Origin: Winogradskyella eckloniae
GTDB lineage: Bacteria > Bacteroidota > Bacteroidia > Flavobacteriales > Flavobacteriaceae
NCBI RefSeq assembly: GCF_013249045.1
Contig: NZ_JABRWP010000007.1
Location: 62,001 to 126,000 of the forward strand
Length of the DNA stretch: 64,000 nucleotides
Direction: 5' to 3'
Shown: positions 51,416 to 60,894 of the stretch, piece by piece
Layout: every line of letters starts with the position of its first letter
How positions within the stretch are numbered: position 1 is the stretch's first letter
Notes under the pieces: model-generated
The model's database searches: none
What the model was told of the DNA's origin: nothing
The model's input: the letters and a program-made list of their open reading frames with translations, nothing else
Translations under genes and position numbers: made by a program

Positions 51416-52933
51416 TTAAACAAGGCTTTCTTGTGTCATTGCTTTGGGTTGAGGTATTCCTATTAAATGAAGTATTGTTGGCGCGACGTCTCCTAGTATG
51501 CCATCTTTAATAGTTTTGAGATCTTTGTCTATTAAAATAATTGGGACGGGATTTGTTGTATGTGCAGTATTTGGAGAGCCATCCGGATTTATCATCGTTT
51601 CACAGTTTCCATGATCTGCTATTAAAATTGTGGTATAGTCATTTTCTAATGCTGTAGTTACTACATTTTTAACACATTCGTCAACCGCTTCACACGCTTT
51701 TATTGCAGCTTCCATAACACCTGTGTGACCTACCATATCGCCATTTGCAAAATTTAAACACACAAAATCTACCTCTCCTTTTTTAAGTTCTGGGACTAAA
51801 GCATCTGTAAGTTCGTATGCGCTCATCTCTGGTTTTAAATCATAGGTCGCTACTTTTGGAGAATTTCTTAAAATTCTTGTTTCTCCTTCAAATGGCTTTT
51901 CTTGTCCGCCAGAAAAGAAAAATGTTACATGAGGGTATTTCTCAGTTTCCGCAATTCTTATTTGTTTTTTATGGTGCTTTTCTAAGACTTCTCCTAAGGT
52001 ATCTGATAGGTTGTCTTTATTGAAAACAACATTAATGCCCTTATAATTGTCATCGTAATTAGTTAACGTTACATAATGAAGATTTAGCTTATGCATGTTT
52101 TGTTCATGAAAATCACTTTGCGAGAGCACTTCTGTTAACTGACGACCACGATCGGTTCTAAAATTAAAGAAAATCACAACGTCGTCTTCTTTTATAGTTG
52201 CAATTGGTTGATTGTTGCTATCGGTTGCTATTAAGGGTTTTATAAATTCATCCGTGACATTAGTGTCATAATTATTTTGAATAGACTGTAATATATTTTG
52301 GGTTTTTTCACCATCTCCATTCACCATGCCGTCGTATGCTAATTTTACGCGTTCCCAACGTTTATCTCTGTCCATCGCATAATAACGACCTGTTACTGTC
52401 GCTATTTTTCCTGTTGATTTAGACATGTGATCTTCTAGGTCAGCGATAAAACCCTTACCAGATTTTGGATCGACATCTCTTCCGTCTGTGAAAGCATGAA
52501 CAAATACGTTATTTAATCCATAATCGTGTGTTGCATTAAGTAATCCGTAAAGATGGTTAACATGAGAATGAACACCACCATTGCTAACTAAACCTAATAA
52601 ATGCACATTTTTATTATTAGTTTTAGCATATTCAAAGGCATTTTTTAAAACTGGTTCTTCTCGTAAAGTTTTATTTTCTACAGCCAGGTTAATTTTAACT
52701 AAATCTTGGTATACAATGCGTCCTGCACCTAAATTCATATGACCCACTTCACTGTTACCCATTTGTCCTTCTGGTAGACCAACGTGCAATCCATCTGTTC
52801 TTAGGCTTGCGCTCGGATATTTAGTATATAGGGCATCTATAAATGGCGTTTGCGCATTATCTATTGCAGAAACTTTAGGATCTGGCGATTTTCCCCATCC
52901 ATCTAAAATCATTAAAATAACCTTTTTATTCAT
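51416..52933 (-). CDS. gpmI: 2,3-bisphosphoglycerate-independent phosphoglycerate mutase
   Basis: The 505-residue enzyme converts 3-phosphoglycerate to 2-phosphoglycerate in glycolysis using a phosphoserine. The catalytic Ser61 is in MGNSEVGHMNLGAGR. Metal-binding residues occur in LMILDGWGKS (Asp11), in DGRDVDPKSG and near the C-terminus in ILIADHGNCETM. The length is normal for the family. A -7 box is at 52953-52960. No terminator is visible in the 47 bases before the HAD gene. Confidence 0.95.
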   Translation of the reverse strand: MNKKVILMILDGWGKSPDPKVSAIDNAQTPFIDALYTKYPSASLRTDGLHVGLPEGQMGNSEVGHMNLGAGRIVYQDLVKINLAVENKTLREEPVLKNAFEYAKTNNKNVHLLGLVSNGGVHSHVNHLYGLLNATHDYGLNNVFVHAFTDGRDVDPKSGKGFIADLEDHMSKSTGKIATVTGRYYAMDRDKRWERVKLAYDGMVNGDGEKTQNILQSIQNNYDTNVTDEFIKPLIATDSNNQPIATIKEDDVVIFFNFRTDRGRQLTEVLSQSDFHEQNMHKLNLHYVTLTNYDDNYKGINVVFNKDNLSDTLGEVLEKHHKKQIRIAETEKYPHVTFFFSGGQEKPFEGETRILRNSPKVATYDLKPEMSAYELTDALVPELKKGEVDFVCLNFANGDMVGHTGVMEAAIKACEAVDECVKNVVTTALENDYTTILIADHGNCETMINPDGSPNTAHTTNPVPIILIDKDLKTIKDGILGDVAPTILHLIGIPQPKAMTQESLV

Positions 52934-52952
52934 GTGTAAATATTTTATGTAT

Positions 52953-52960
52953 CAAAGATA
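52953..52960 (-). promoter_or_regulatory. Candidate -7 box (TATCTTTG) for gpmI
   Basis: On the minus strand TATCTTTG fits TAnnTTTG and ends 19 bases before the gpmI ATG. Confidence 0.45.
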
Positions 52961-53197
52961 ATACATACAACACTATAACAATTCTGTATCTTAAAAAAAA
53001 TTAATAGGTTAACTCATTTTTATATTTATGTAACCTGTTGGTGTTCTTAATATTACATTTTATGATTGTGTTAACATATTTGTTTTCAAAGCGTTAAAGA
53101 AATGTTATAAAATAATATTTACTGTAACAGTTTGAATGTAATGTCGTCTATTTAGTATAATCAAAAAACAAATCAGTAATATTAAAAATCTTTCATC

Positions 53198-53593
53198 ATG
53201 AAAAAATCAGTAGTAGTTTTAGCCTTATCATTAGGCTTTACAATGAGTAATTTAAATGCATCAAACGTTGTTTTGTCTTCACATGTTAATGACGTTATTG
53301 TTCAAACTGTAGAAATTAGTCCATTATGCAAAGCTGTTGCCACAGGTAACACAGAAGAAGTAAAAAAATTAATAAATAATGGAGCAGATGTTAATGCCAA
53401 ATCTAATGGCATGATGCCAATTCATTATGCGGCAAAATATAATCGTGTAGAATTAATAAAAGTATTAATCACAGCAGGTTCTGAAATACATAAAGCTTGT
53501 GACCAAGGTTATACAGCATTAACAATTGCTAAAAATGCAAAAGCAAAAGACGCAGCATTATTTTTAAAGCGTTTTAAAAAGAAAACTGCCTAG
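53198..53593 (+). CDS. Small exported ankyrin-repeat protein
   Basis: The 131-residue protein starts with a signal peptide (SVVVLALSLGFTMSNLNAS). It then has about three ankyrin repeats (LCKAVATGNTEEVKKLINNG, MMPIHYAAKYNRVELIKVLI, GYTALTIAKNAKAKDAALF). It is short for an ankyrin protein and ends in a basic tail (KRFKKKTA). It should act by protein binding in the periplasm. No partner is implied by the neighbours. The 264 bases before it hold no clear promoter box. Confidence 0.85.
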   Translation: MKKSVVVLALSLGFTMSNLNASNVVLSSHVNDVIVQTVEISPLCKAVATGNTEEVKKLINNGADVNAKSNGMMPIHYAAKYNRVELIKVLITAGSEIHKACDQGYTALTIAKNAKAKDAALFLKRFKKKTA

Positions 53594-53624
53594 GAGTAGG
53601 TAATTATTTGAGTTAGTTAGTTAA

Positions 53625-53652
53625 AAAAAGCGTCCATTAGGATGCTTTTTTG
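53625..53652. terminator. Bidirectional hairpin terminator at the ankyrin/M48 junction
   Basis: AAAAAGCGTCC pairs with GGATGCTTTTT around an ATTA loop. It includes the last codons of the convergent M48 gene, so it serves both genes. Confidence 0.8.
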
Positions 53653-54404
53653 TATTTAGAAATAGCCTCTCTTATTTTTTCAATTCTATTTTCGGGATCG
53701 GGATGTGTACTTTGCATTTCAGGAACTCGATTTGGTCCTGCTGCAGCTTTAAGAATTTCCATTACACCTATCATTTCTTCTGGATTATAGCCTGCGTCCA
53801 TCATAAAAATTACGCCAAGTTCATCACTTTCTAGCTCGTCACCTCTTCCGTTTTTAAGTAATGATCCGTTACCAATTTGTTGGGCTACACCACCCATATC
53901 TATTGCAGAACTACCCATAGCTAATGTTTTCCAAAAATTAGCATTTGTTATACGTTCGTTTGAGTGTTTGCCTAAGACATGGCCTATTTCATGGCCTAAA
54001 ACGCCTGCTAATTGATCTTCGTTTTCTAATTGAGAAAATAAGGCATATGTTATAAAAATTTGTCCACCTGGTAAAGCAAAAGCGTTTATTGTATTTTGGT
54101 CTGCTAACAGATGAAATTCGTATTTGTAAGGTGTATTTTTAGCTAAACTACTATTCACTAATTTATTGCCTACATTGTCTACAAAAGCTTGGTATTCTGT
54201 GTTTGGGTGTAATCCACCATGTTGTTGAGCCATGCCAGGCGCACTTTGTAATCCTATAGCTATTTCTTCTTGTGGCGATAAAGATATGGCTTGTTTTTTA
54301 CCTGTATAAGGGTTCACTTCTTCTTGACTACATTTTCTTAAGAAAGCAAAACCAGCTATTGCTACGAATATTAAAATACGTATTTTAAAATTACCTCTTC
54401 TCAT
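53637..54404 (-). CDS. M48-family metalloprotease
   Basis: The 255-residue protein is a secreted or membrane-anchored zinc protease. Zinc ligands are in HEIGHVLGKH (residues 138-147), with the third ligand in ELESDELG. A hydrophobic N-terminal segment (IRILIFVAIAGFAFL) ends near Cys25, which might be lipidated although the lipobox is poor. The family includes envelope quality-control proteases such as the BepA and Oma1 group. It faces the ankyrin gene tail to tail and is divergent from the GNAT gene. Confidence 0.88.
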   Translation of the reverse strand: MRRGNFKIRILIFVAIAGFAFLRKCSQEEVNPYTGKKQAISLSPQEEIAIGLQSAPGMAQQHGGLHPNTEYQAFVDNVGNKLVNSSLAKNTPYKYEFHLLADQNTINAFALPGGQIFITYALFSQLENEDQLAGVLGHEIGHVLGKHSNERITNANFWKTLAMGSSAIDMGGVAQQIGNGSLLKNGRGDELESDELGVIFMMDAGYNPEEMIGVMEILKAAAGPNRVPEMQSTHPDPENRIEKIREAISKYKKAS

Positions 54405-54547
54405 AATTGATGGATTAATGGGTTCAATTTACAAAAGTTTGACACATGTTTTGCCTTAAAGTCATCGATTTAGATTAAAATGTATTCCTTTTTTACGATA
54501 AAACCCTACTTTATTATCATAAAAATACTATACTTTTAGTCTTTAAA

Positions 54548-54982
54548 ATGTCAAAGATGGATTACCAATTTAAAATACTGTCTAACCAAGATTTAGAGCA
54601 AATTATCCCTTTGGTTTTTGAACTCAATGCATCTAAAGTAAGTATGGAAATATTGAGAGCTCGATTTAATGAAATGAAAAATCAAAATTATAAATGTGCT
54701 ATTATCTCGCTAGATAAAGACGTTGTTGGTGTGACGGGTTTATGGTTTAGTACAAGACATTACATTGGTAAATCAGTAGAATTAGATCATGTTTACATAA
54801 AACCAGAACATAGAGGTAGTGGCTTAGGAAAACGGTTTATGGCTTGGATTAATAATTATGTTGTAGAACATGGTTGTAAAGCAATAGAGCTCAATACCTA
54901 TGTGCAAAATTACCCTTCTCATAAATTTTATTATAACGAAGGGTTTGAAATTTTAGGATATCACTTCTTAAAAAAGCTCTAG
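54548..54982 (+). CDS. GNAT-family N-acetyltransferase
   Basis: The 144-residue protein shows the acetyl-CoA-binding loop of the GNAT fold in HRGSGLGKRFMAWI (about residues 91-104), preceded by the strand LDHVYIKPE. An N-terminal helix pair and a C-terminal FYYNEGFEILGYHF complete the domain. The acceptor substrate is unknown. An alternative ATG three codons in (before DYQF) is possible. It ends three bases before the stop of the convergent peptidase E gene. Confidence 0.88.
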   Translation: MSKMDYQFKILSNQDLEQIIPLVFELNASKVSMEILRARFNEMKNQNYKCAIISLDKDVVGVTGLWFSTRHYIGKSVELDHVYIKPEHRGSGLGKRFMAWINNYVVEHGCKAIELNTYVQNYPSHKFYYNEGFEILGYHFLKKL

Positions 54983-54984
54983 TG

Positions 54985-55692
54985 TTATTTTAAAAACTCT
55001 AAGTTAGCATTTGTGTGTATTTCATAAGGCTGTTTTCCGTATTCAAAAATTCTAGCCTCTAAGTTCCCTTTTAATGTTACACAACTGCCTTTAACATCGA
55101 TCCAGCTACCTTCTCTAAGTCCAATTACAGGTTGTGTGTTAAATGCATGAAACTCCTTAATCCGTGTTTCTCTAGTTTCTCCCATATGTTTGCTACCAAC
55201 AATTGGGTCTAAATAATGCGGATTAATATTAAATGGTAACAATCCTAACGTTTTAAAACTTGGCGGATACATAATGGGCATATCGTTAGTAGTATTCATG
55301 GTTAATCCACAGATGTTGCTACCTGCACTAGTTCCTAAATAAGGTGTTCCGTTATTTACAACGTCTTTTATTACAGACAATGTATTGGTTTTATACAGTT
55401 GTGATACTAAAACAAACGTGTTTCCTCCACCAACAAAAATTCCTTCCGCATTTTCAATAGCGTCTATTGGATTTTCAAATTGATGAATCCCAATAACGGT
55501 TTTACCAATAGATGCAAAGGCTTTTGCTGCAATAGCCGTGTACTCATCATGTGTAATTCCTCCAGGACGTGCATAAGGAATAAACAAAATGTTATTCGCA
55601 GAATTAAAATGAAGTTTTAATTCCTCTAATAAATAGTCTAAATAGCCACTACCATGAATTGTAGATGTGCTAGCAATAATTAATGATTTCAA
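54985..55692 (-). CDS. pepE: Peptidase E (alpha-aspartyl dipeptidase, S51)
   Basis: The protein has 235 residues from a TTG at 55690-55692 (reading MKSLIIASTSTIHGSGYLD). It cleaves dipeptides that begin with aspartate. The catalytic serine is in YLGTSAGSNICG; the GGGNTF of EGIFVGGGNTFVL and the end motif GLREGSW agree with PepE. No ATG is available near the family's usual start: a longer frame extends through a run of 21 T at 55699-55719, and would begin with implausible KKKKKKKSN residues. The TTG start gives the normal length. The homopolymer immediately before it may affect expression. Confidence 0.82.
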   Translation of the reverse strand: MKSLIIASTSTIHGSGYLDYLLEELKLHFNSANNILFIPYARPGGITHDEYTAIAAKAFASIGKTVIGIHQFENPIDAIENAEGIFVGGGNTFVLVSQLYKTNTLSVIKDVVNNGTPYLGTSAGSNICGLTMNTTNDMPIMYPPSFKTLGLLPFNINPHYLDPIVGSKHMGETRETRIKEFHAFNTQPVIGLREGSWIDVKGSCVTLKGNLEARIFEYGKQPYEIHTNANLEFLK

Positions 55693-55698
55693 ATTTGA

Positions 55699-55719
55699 TT
55701 TTTTTTTTTTTTTTTTTTT
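55699..55719. repeat. Homopolymer of 21 T directly upstream of pepE
   Basis: The run is a poly-A on the sense strand of pepE and ends six bases before its TTG start. Such long homopolymers mutate readily in length. It may also be an A-rich translation enhancer. The read-through frame in which it is coding is not credible. Confidence 0.85.
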
Positions 55720-55855
55720 GAAAAATAGGAATTCTATATTGTATTGAAAAATTATTGCCTGTAGAAATCCACAAATCATTTAACAAAAGTTTGATTATCT
55801 TTTTTCTGTTTTTTAAAATATAAAGCCGAACTTTATAGAACCAACCCATTAAATT

Positions 55856-56692
55856 ATGAAATCAATTTTACTAATCATAGGTTTGGCCATTTCAATATCT
55901 ATGCACGCTCAAGACATAGACAGAGTTTCCGTAAATGGTAGAATTGTTGTGGCATCAGAGGATAAAGAAGGCGTTACTGTGTATAATTCTTCTTCTAATA
56001 AAGGCACTATAACTGATGAAAATGGTGTTTTTAAAATCGCTGTGGCCCTTAATGATGTTGTAGAGTTTGGAGCTCTTCAGTTTAAAGATTTTAATGTTAT
56101 TATCTCAGAAAGTGTCATTGAGTCAAAGCAGTTAACAGTAATCTTAGTAGAAGAAGTTAATAAGTTAGATGAAGTGGTCTTGCTGCCATTTGGATTAACA
56201 GGGAACTTAAATACAGATTTTGAAAATGTTAGAACTTATAACGTTGATTTGGATGCCATATATTTTGGATTAGATCATATCGATGAGTTTGAATTCTCTG
56301 CAGATTATAAAACCGAAGCCGAAAATTTAGCGTTTAATGAGTATCATCCAAGGATGGAGCATATGTTAAATTTAATTAATGTCACTGGTTTTTTAATGAA
56401 ACAAATTGTAAACATTGATGGTGTTAGCCTCGATCATATTAAGTTTAAATCCGAAAAGGAAAAACAACACATTGAAAAAACACCGTTTAAAAAAGCCTTA
56501 GACGACTATAGTGTTAATTTTGTACATACCAATTTTAATATACCCTTAAATCAAATCGAAGCTTTTACCGACTATGTGGAGACAGAGGGTGTTGATGAAT
56601 CATTGTTTGATGATGATAAGGAAATGCAATTATTAGAACGCATCACGCAATTAAGCAAATCTTTCTTAACAACAATCAGTGAAAAAGATTAG
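55856..56692 (+). CDS. CarboxypepD_reg-like exported protein, first of a pair
   Basis: The 278-residue protein has a signal peptide (SILLIIGLAISISMHAQ). A CarboxypepD_reg-like beta-sandwich covers residues about 22-105 (VSVNGRIVVASEDKEGVTVY, then GTITDENGVFKIAV). The remaining part is helical and rich in acidic residues. It resembles a plug or TonB-adjacent domain protein but carries no barrel. The next gene overlaps it by 14 bases and has the same overall design, so the two act together. It probably starts the cluster that runs to the M1 peptidase. Confidence 0.7.
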   Translation: MKSILLIIGLAISISMHAQDIDRVSVNGRIVVASEDKEGVTVYNSSSNKGTITDENGVFKIAVALNDVVEFGALQFKDFNVIISESVIESKQLTVILVEEVNKLDEVVLLPFGLTGNLNTDFENVRTYNVDLDAIYFGLDHIDEFEFSADYKTEAENLAFNEYHPRMEHMLNLINVTGFLMKQIVNIDGVSLDHIKFKSEKEKQHIEKTPFKKALDDYSVNFVHTNFNIPLNQIEAFTDYVETEGVDESLFDDDKEMQLLERITQLSKSFLTTISEKD

Positions 56693-57467
56693 AATAATAA
56701 CATTTTTTACGATTATTTTAAGTCTAAGTTTACAGGCGCAATCTAAGGAACTTCAAGGTCAACTCATAGCTAATGATGATGTAGATGGACTTCATATTCA
56801 AAATAAATCTCAAGCAAAATATACCATTTCTAAATCCGATGGTAGTTTTATAATAGAAGCAAAGGCCACAGACACTTTAGTGATTTCTGGTGTGCGGTAT
56901 AAGAAACAAGAATATATTATCACAGCAGCTATCGTAGAGCAAGGCATGTGCAATATATACCTTACCGAAAATGTAAGTGAGTTAAAAGAAGTTGTGGTTG
57001 GTAAAATATTAACAGGAAGTTTAGAGTCTGATGTTGAAAACTCAGATGCTAAAACAGAAATAAATTTTTATGACCTCGGAATTCCAGGTTATAAAGGAAA
57101 ACCATTAACCCAGAACGAACGCAAATTACACGATGCAGATGGAGGAGGTCCAATTTATACGGGATTAGGAGTTAATGTTCATAAATTACTCAACAGAGTG
57201 AGTGGTAGAACAAAAAAACTAAAAAATATTGTAGAATTAGATAATAGAGATGCTTGTAGTAAACGATTGCAACGCGATTATGAATCTATACTTTTTGAAA
57301 AAGATACATTAACCGAGAATCTAAGAATAGAGTATTTTTTATATTGCCAAGAAGATGAAGAATTCTTAAACTTGTGCAATGCAAATAACGAGTTAAAATT
57401 GCTCGAGTTTTTGCAAATTAAATTAGTAGCATATCGAGAAAATAGAAAATCGGTAACCCAAGATTAA
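56679..57467 (+). CDS. CarboxypepD_reg-like exported protein, second of a pair
   Basis: The 262-residue protein starts at a GTG that lies inside the end of the previous gene, and it has a signal peptide (IITFFTIILSLSLQAQ). Residues about 22-105 again form the beta-sandwich (LQGQLIANDDVDGLHI, YTISKSDGSFIIEA). The rest is charged and has one cysteine pair (LYCQEDEEFLNLC). The overlap, shared design and low identity point to an old tandem duplication. A translational coupling with the first gene explains the GTG start. Confidence 0.68.
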   Translation: MKKIRIITFFTIILSLSLQAQSKELQGQLIANDDVDGLHIQNKSQAKYTISKSDGSFIIEAKATDTLVISGVRYKKQEYIITAAIVEQGMCNIYLTENVSELKEVVVGKILTGSLESDVENSDAKTEINFYDLGIPGYKGKPLTQNERKLHDADGGGPIYTGLGVNVHKLLNRVSGRTKKLKNIVELDNRDACSKRLQRDYESILFEKDTLTENLRIEYFLYCQEDEEFLNLCNANNELKLLEFLQIKLVAYRENRKSVTQD

Positions 57468-57514
57468 TTTTTGGAATACGTTTTGAGGGACCAAAAAGAA
57501 CTATAAAAATATTT

Positions 57515-58021
57515 ATGAAATCATTACAGTTATTAATAGCCTTTTTAATGCTTCCACTTTTTATATCTAACCAAAGTTCGCATGAATATTACGTAAGTGT
57601 TACAAAAATTGAATATTCAAAAAAGGACGAAAGTCTTCAAATCATAAGTCAAATATTTATCAATGATTTTGAAACCTTATTGCGCAAACGATACGATGAT
57701 AAAATCACATTAGATTCGGGTCAAGAGTCTGAAACAGTAGAGACCTATATGAAGCGCTACCTCGAAGATAAATTAAAAGTTAAAGTCAACGGGTTAAACG
57801 TTAAATTTAATTTTATAGGTAAAGAATATAAAGATGATATTACATATTGTTATTTAGAAGTAGAAAATATATCTGAAATAAAATCCTTAGAAGTCACTAA
57901 TACCATATTATTCGACGTGTTTTCCGAGCAACAAAATATTTTAAGAATGAAGCTGTTAGGTAAACACAAGAGTTTTTTATTGGTGCCAGATAATGACACC
58001 TGTGCGTTAAACTTTAAATAA
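57515..58021 (+). CDS. DUF6702-family exported protein
   Basis: The 168-residue protein has a signal peptide (SLQLLIAFLMLPLFIS) and a beta-rich body. The block HEYYVSVTKIEYSKKDESLQ near its start and FINDFETLLRKRY fit the DUF6702 family as I know it, which in Bacteroidota is often encoded next to an M1 peptidase. It starts 47 bases after the previous gene, and the M1 gene starts 65 bases later. Its function is unknown. Confidence 0.75.
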   Translation: MKSLQLLIAFLMLPLFISNQSSHEYYVSVTKIEYSKKDESLQIISQIFINDFETLLRKRYDDKITLDSGQESETVETYMKRYLEDKLKVKVNGLNVKFNFIGKEYKDDITYCYLEVENISEIKSLEVTNTILFDVFSEQQNILRMKLLGKHKSFLLVPDNDTCALNFK

Positions 58022-58086
58022 AAAACTTTGTAAGCCGTCTTAAATTCTTATTTTAGGCTTCACTTTTAAACACAACTAATTTATTT

Positions 58087-60384
58087 ATGAAAATCACTAA
58101 GTATTTCTTATGCATTTTGCTATGTTCATCATTTAGTATTTATGCTCAAGATGAGGTAAAAGAAGAGCGTCAACCTGGTCATACCAACGAAAATAAGTTT
58201 AAGCAACTTTATGATGAGTTTGCTACACCAAATATGTTTAGAACGGGTTCGGGAGCTCCAGGGCCAGCATATTATCAGCAACAAGCTGATTATAAAATGG
58301 ATATTGAAATCGATGATGTTAATGCAAAGCTTTTTGGTAACGAAACCATTACTTATACCAACAATTCACCAGATGATTTAAAATACCTTTGGGTACAATT
58401 AGATCAAAATATGCGTGCTAGAGACTCTAAAACACCACTTATTCGTTCATCTGGTATTGCGCCAGCATCTTCATCTTCAAGAGCAGTAAGTTCTTATTTA
58501 AAAGAATCCTTTGATGGTGGTTTTAATATAGAACATGTAAAAGATGTAAACGGAAAAGATTTAGAACATACTATTAATCGTACCATGATGCGTGTAGAAT
58601 TACCGAGTGTTTTAAAATCAGGAGGTAAGTTTTCTTTTCAAATTAAATGGTGGTATAACATTAATGATCACGTAAAGGATGGTGGACGTTCTGGATACGA
58701 GTATTTTGAGGAAAATGATAATCGCATCTATGTCATGGCTCAGTTTTATCCACGAATGGCTGTATATAATGATGTAGAAGGTTGGCAGAATTCTCAATTT
58801 TGGGGACGCGATGAGTTTGCATTGCCATTTGGAAATTTTGATGTTAATATTACAGTGCCTGCAGATCATATCTTAGATGGTACAGGATATTTAGTAAACC
58901 GAGAAGACGTGTTTACCAAAGAAATGATGAAACGTTTTAAGAAAGCGAAAAAATCATACGACGAACCTGTTATGATAGTCACACAAGAAGAGGCTGAGGT
59001 TACAGAAAAATCGAAGAGTAAGAAGAAAAAGACCTGGAAACTGTCTGCACAGATGGTCCGTGATTTTGGTTTTGCAACCTCGCGTAAGTTTTTATGGGAT
59101 ATGATGGCTGTAAAAATTGGAGAAAAAGACGTGATGGCTGTGTCTTTATATTCTAAAGAAGGAAATCCATTATGGGAACAATGGTCTACTAAGGCTGTGG
59201 CGAGTACATTAAAGTCGTATTCGCGTATGACCTTTGATTACCCTTACCACAAAGCAATCTCTGTACATGCTCCAATGGGCATGGAATACCCAATGATTTG
59301 TTACAATTTTGGTCGTCCAGATAGAGAAGGAAATTATTCTGATAGAACTAAATACGGAATGATTAGTGTAATTATCCATGAAGTTGGTCACAATTTCTTC
59401 CCTATGATTGTAAACAGTGATGAACGCCAATGGACATGGATGGATGAAGGTCTTAATACTTTTGTACAGTATGTTGCAGAACAAGATTTTGGAGCATGGT
59501 ATCCTAAAGCCTTATCGCCAAGTGATAAAGTATATCCTTCTCGCCGTGGACCAGCTAAAAATATTGTGAGATACATGGGCGGAAACCAAGATTACATTGC
59601 ACCAATTATGACCAAAGGTTTAAATACATATCAGTTTGGTAATAATGCCTACAGCAAGCCAGCAACCGGATTAAATATTCTTAGAGAGACCATTATGGGA
59701 CGTGATTTGTTTGATTATTCTTTTAGAGAATATGCAAACCGATGGATGTTTAAGCATCCAACACCAGAAGATTTTTTCCGTACTATGGAAGATGCATCTG
59801 CAGTAGATTTAGATTGGTTTTGGAGAGGCTGGTTCTACACAACAGATTATACAGATATAGGAATAAAAGACGTAAAGAAATTTGCAGTATCTGCAACGCC
59901 TAATGAAAACGGTAAACAATTAGCAGAGCGTTATAATAGAGATCCAAATAGCTTAGTGTATTTTATTGAAGAAGGTGCAGATGGATATGATGAAGCCATT
60001 ACAAAAGGTGAGGCGATTGATGAAGTACCTACTGTAAAAGAATACATCATGGATAACTTCTCTCCAGCAGAACAAAAGGAATTAAAAGAAACACCTAAAT
60101 TCTTTTATCAGATTACTTTTGATAAACCAGGAGGCTTAGTAATGCCAATTATTGTAGAATATGTTTATGCTGATGGCACTAAAGAGCGTGTAACCTATCC
60201 TGCACAAGTGTGGAGACTTAACGATAAAGAAGTAAGTAAAGCTATTGCTACACAAAAGGAAATTGTTTCAATTACTTTAGATCCAGATTTAGAGACAGCA
60301 GATGTAGATACAACAAATAACAGTTGGCCAAAAGAAGAAGTAACGAGTGATTTTGATAAGTTTAAGAAAAAAATAAAAGACTAA
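58087..60384 (+). CDS. M1-family aminopeptidase-like metallopeptidase
   Basis: The 765-residue exported protein has a signal peptide (YFLCILLCSSFSIYAQ). An N-terminal beta domain is followed by a gluzincin catalytic domain with HEVGH (residues 431-435) and the third zinc ligand Glu454 in WMDEGLNTF, 18 residues after the last His of the motif. The substrate-anchoring loop reads GMEYPM in place of the classic GAMEN. Between about residues 280 and 320 a Lys-rich insert occurs (KSKSKKKKTWK). It should trim peptides in the periplasm. A terminator follows its stop. Confidence 0.9.
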   Translation: MKITKYFLCILLCSSFSIYAQDEVKEERQPGHTNENKFKQLYDEFATPNMFRTGSGAPGPAYYQQQADYKMDIEIDDVNAKLFGNETITYTNNSPDDLKYLWVQLDQNMRARDSKTPLIRSSGIAPASSSSRAVSSYLKESFDGGFNIEHVKDVNGKDLEHTINRTMMRVELPSVLKSGGKFSFQIKWWYNINDHVKDGGRSGYEYFEENDNRIYVMAQFYPRMAVYNDVEGWQNSQFWGRDEFALPFGNFDVNITVPADHILDGTGYLVNREDVFTKEMMKRFKKAKKSYDEPVMIVTQEEAEVTEKSKSKKKKTWKLSAQMVRDFGFATSRKFLWDMMAVKIGEKDVMAVSLYSKEGNPLWEQWSTKAVASTLKSYSRMTFDYPYHKAISVHAPMGMEYPMICYNFGRPDREGNYSDRTKYGMISVIIHEVGHNFFPMIVNSDERQWTWMDEGLNTFVQYVAEQDFGAWYPKALSPSDKVYPSRRGPAKNIVRYMGGNQDYIAPIMTKGLNTYQFGNNAYSKPATGLNILRETIMGRDLFDYSFREYANRWMFKHPTPEDFFRTMEDASAVDLDWFWRGWFYTTDYTDIGIKDVKKFAVSATPNENGKQLAERYNRDPNSLVYFIEEGADGYDEAITKGEAIDEVPTVKEYIMDNFSPAEQKELKETPKFFYQITFDKPGGLVMPIIVEYVYADGTKERVTYPAQVWRLNDKEVSKAIATQKEIVSITLDPDLETADVDTTNNSWPKEEVTSDFDKFKKKIKD

Positions 60385-60406
60385 AACTATTTATTATATA
60401 ATTTTG

Positions 60407-60437
60407 AGCCGACTTTATTAAAGTCGGCTTTTTTTTA
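60407..60437 (+). terminator. Hairpin terminator after the M1 peptidase gene
   Basis: AGCCGACTTTA pairs with AAAGTCGGCT and is followed by a run of T. Confidence 0.85.
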
Positions 60438-60474
60438 TTTTTAATTTGGCTAGGTATAATACATAAACTCACTT

Positions 60475-60482
60475 TATATTTG
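60475..60482 (+). promoter_or_regulatory. Candidate -7 box (TATATTTG) for tatA, nearly leaderless
   Basis: TATATTTG fits TAnnTTTG and ends four bases before the tatA ATG. A TTTG at 60445-60448 is 26 bases upstream, longer than the usual spacing. Confidence 0.4.
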
Positions 60483-60486
60483 CATT

Positions 60487-60777
60487 ATGATACATCATTT
60501 AACATTATTATTTATTGGAGGTGCCGAAATAATGGTAATACTACTCGTTGTGGTTATGTTTTTTGGTGCGGATAAACTACCAGAAATTGCACGTGGTTTA
60601 GGGAAAGGAATGCGTCAATTAAAGGATGCTACAAATGATGTTAAGCATGAAATCACTAAAAGTGCTAAGGACAGTAAAATTATAGATACTGAGGTAACCA
60701 ATAACGTTAAAGAGGAACTCAATAAAATAAAAGATGACCTAGAAGACTTCACAGGATCATTGAAAAGAGACCGTTAA
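60487..60777 (+). CDS. tatA: Twin-arginine translocase subunit TatA/TatE
   Basis: The 96-residue protein has a short periplasmic start, one membrane helix (about residues 13-28), and the amphipathic helix with FGADKLPEIARGLGKGMRQL (26-45), the family's signature. An acidic, Lys-rich tail follows. It forms the pore of the Tat pathway, which exports folded proteins. No tatC is visible nearby. The gene stands alone between a terminator and the S8 peptidase gene. Confidence 0.93.
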   Translation: MIHHLTLLFIGGAEIMVILLVVVMFFGADKLPEIARGLGKGMRQLKDATNDVKHEITKSAKDSKIIDTEVTNNVKEELNKIKDDLEDFTGSLKRDR

Positions 60778-60894
60778 ATTTTGCTATTACTAATTACTCA
60801 CTGTATTTTTTGTTAAAATCATAAAATATGCTATAAAATTATACATTATATTTAATATATTTAGGAAATTAATTAATCAACTAAATCTTATTAA

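Noticed and set aside
55693..55779. Longer pepE start through the homopolymer
   Set aside because: It would add a Lys-run and hydrophobic residues absent from the family, while the TTG at 55692 gives the normal length and the expected first strand.
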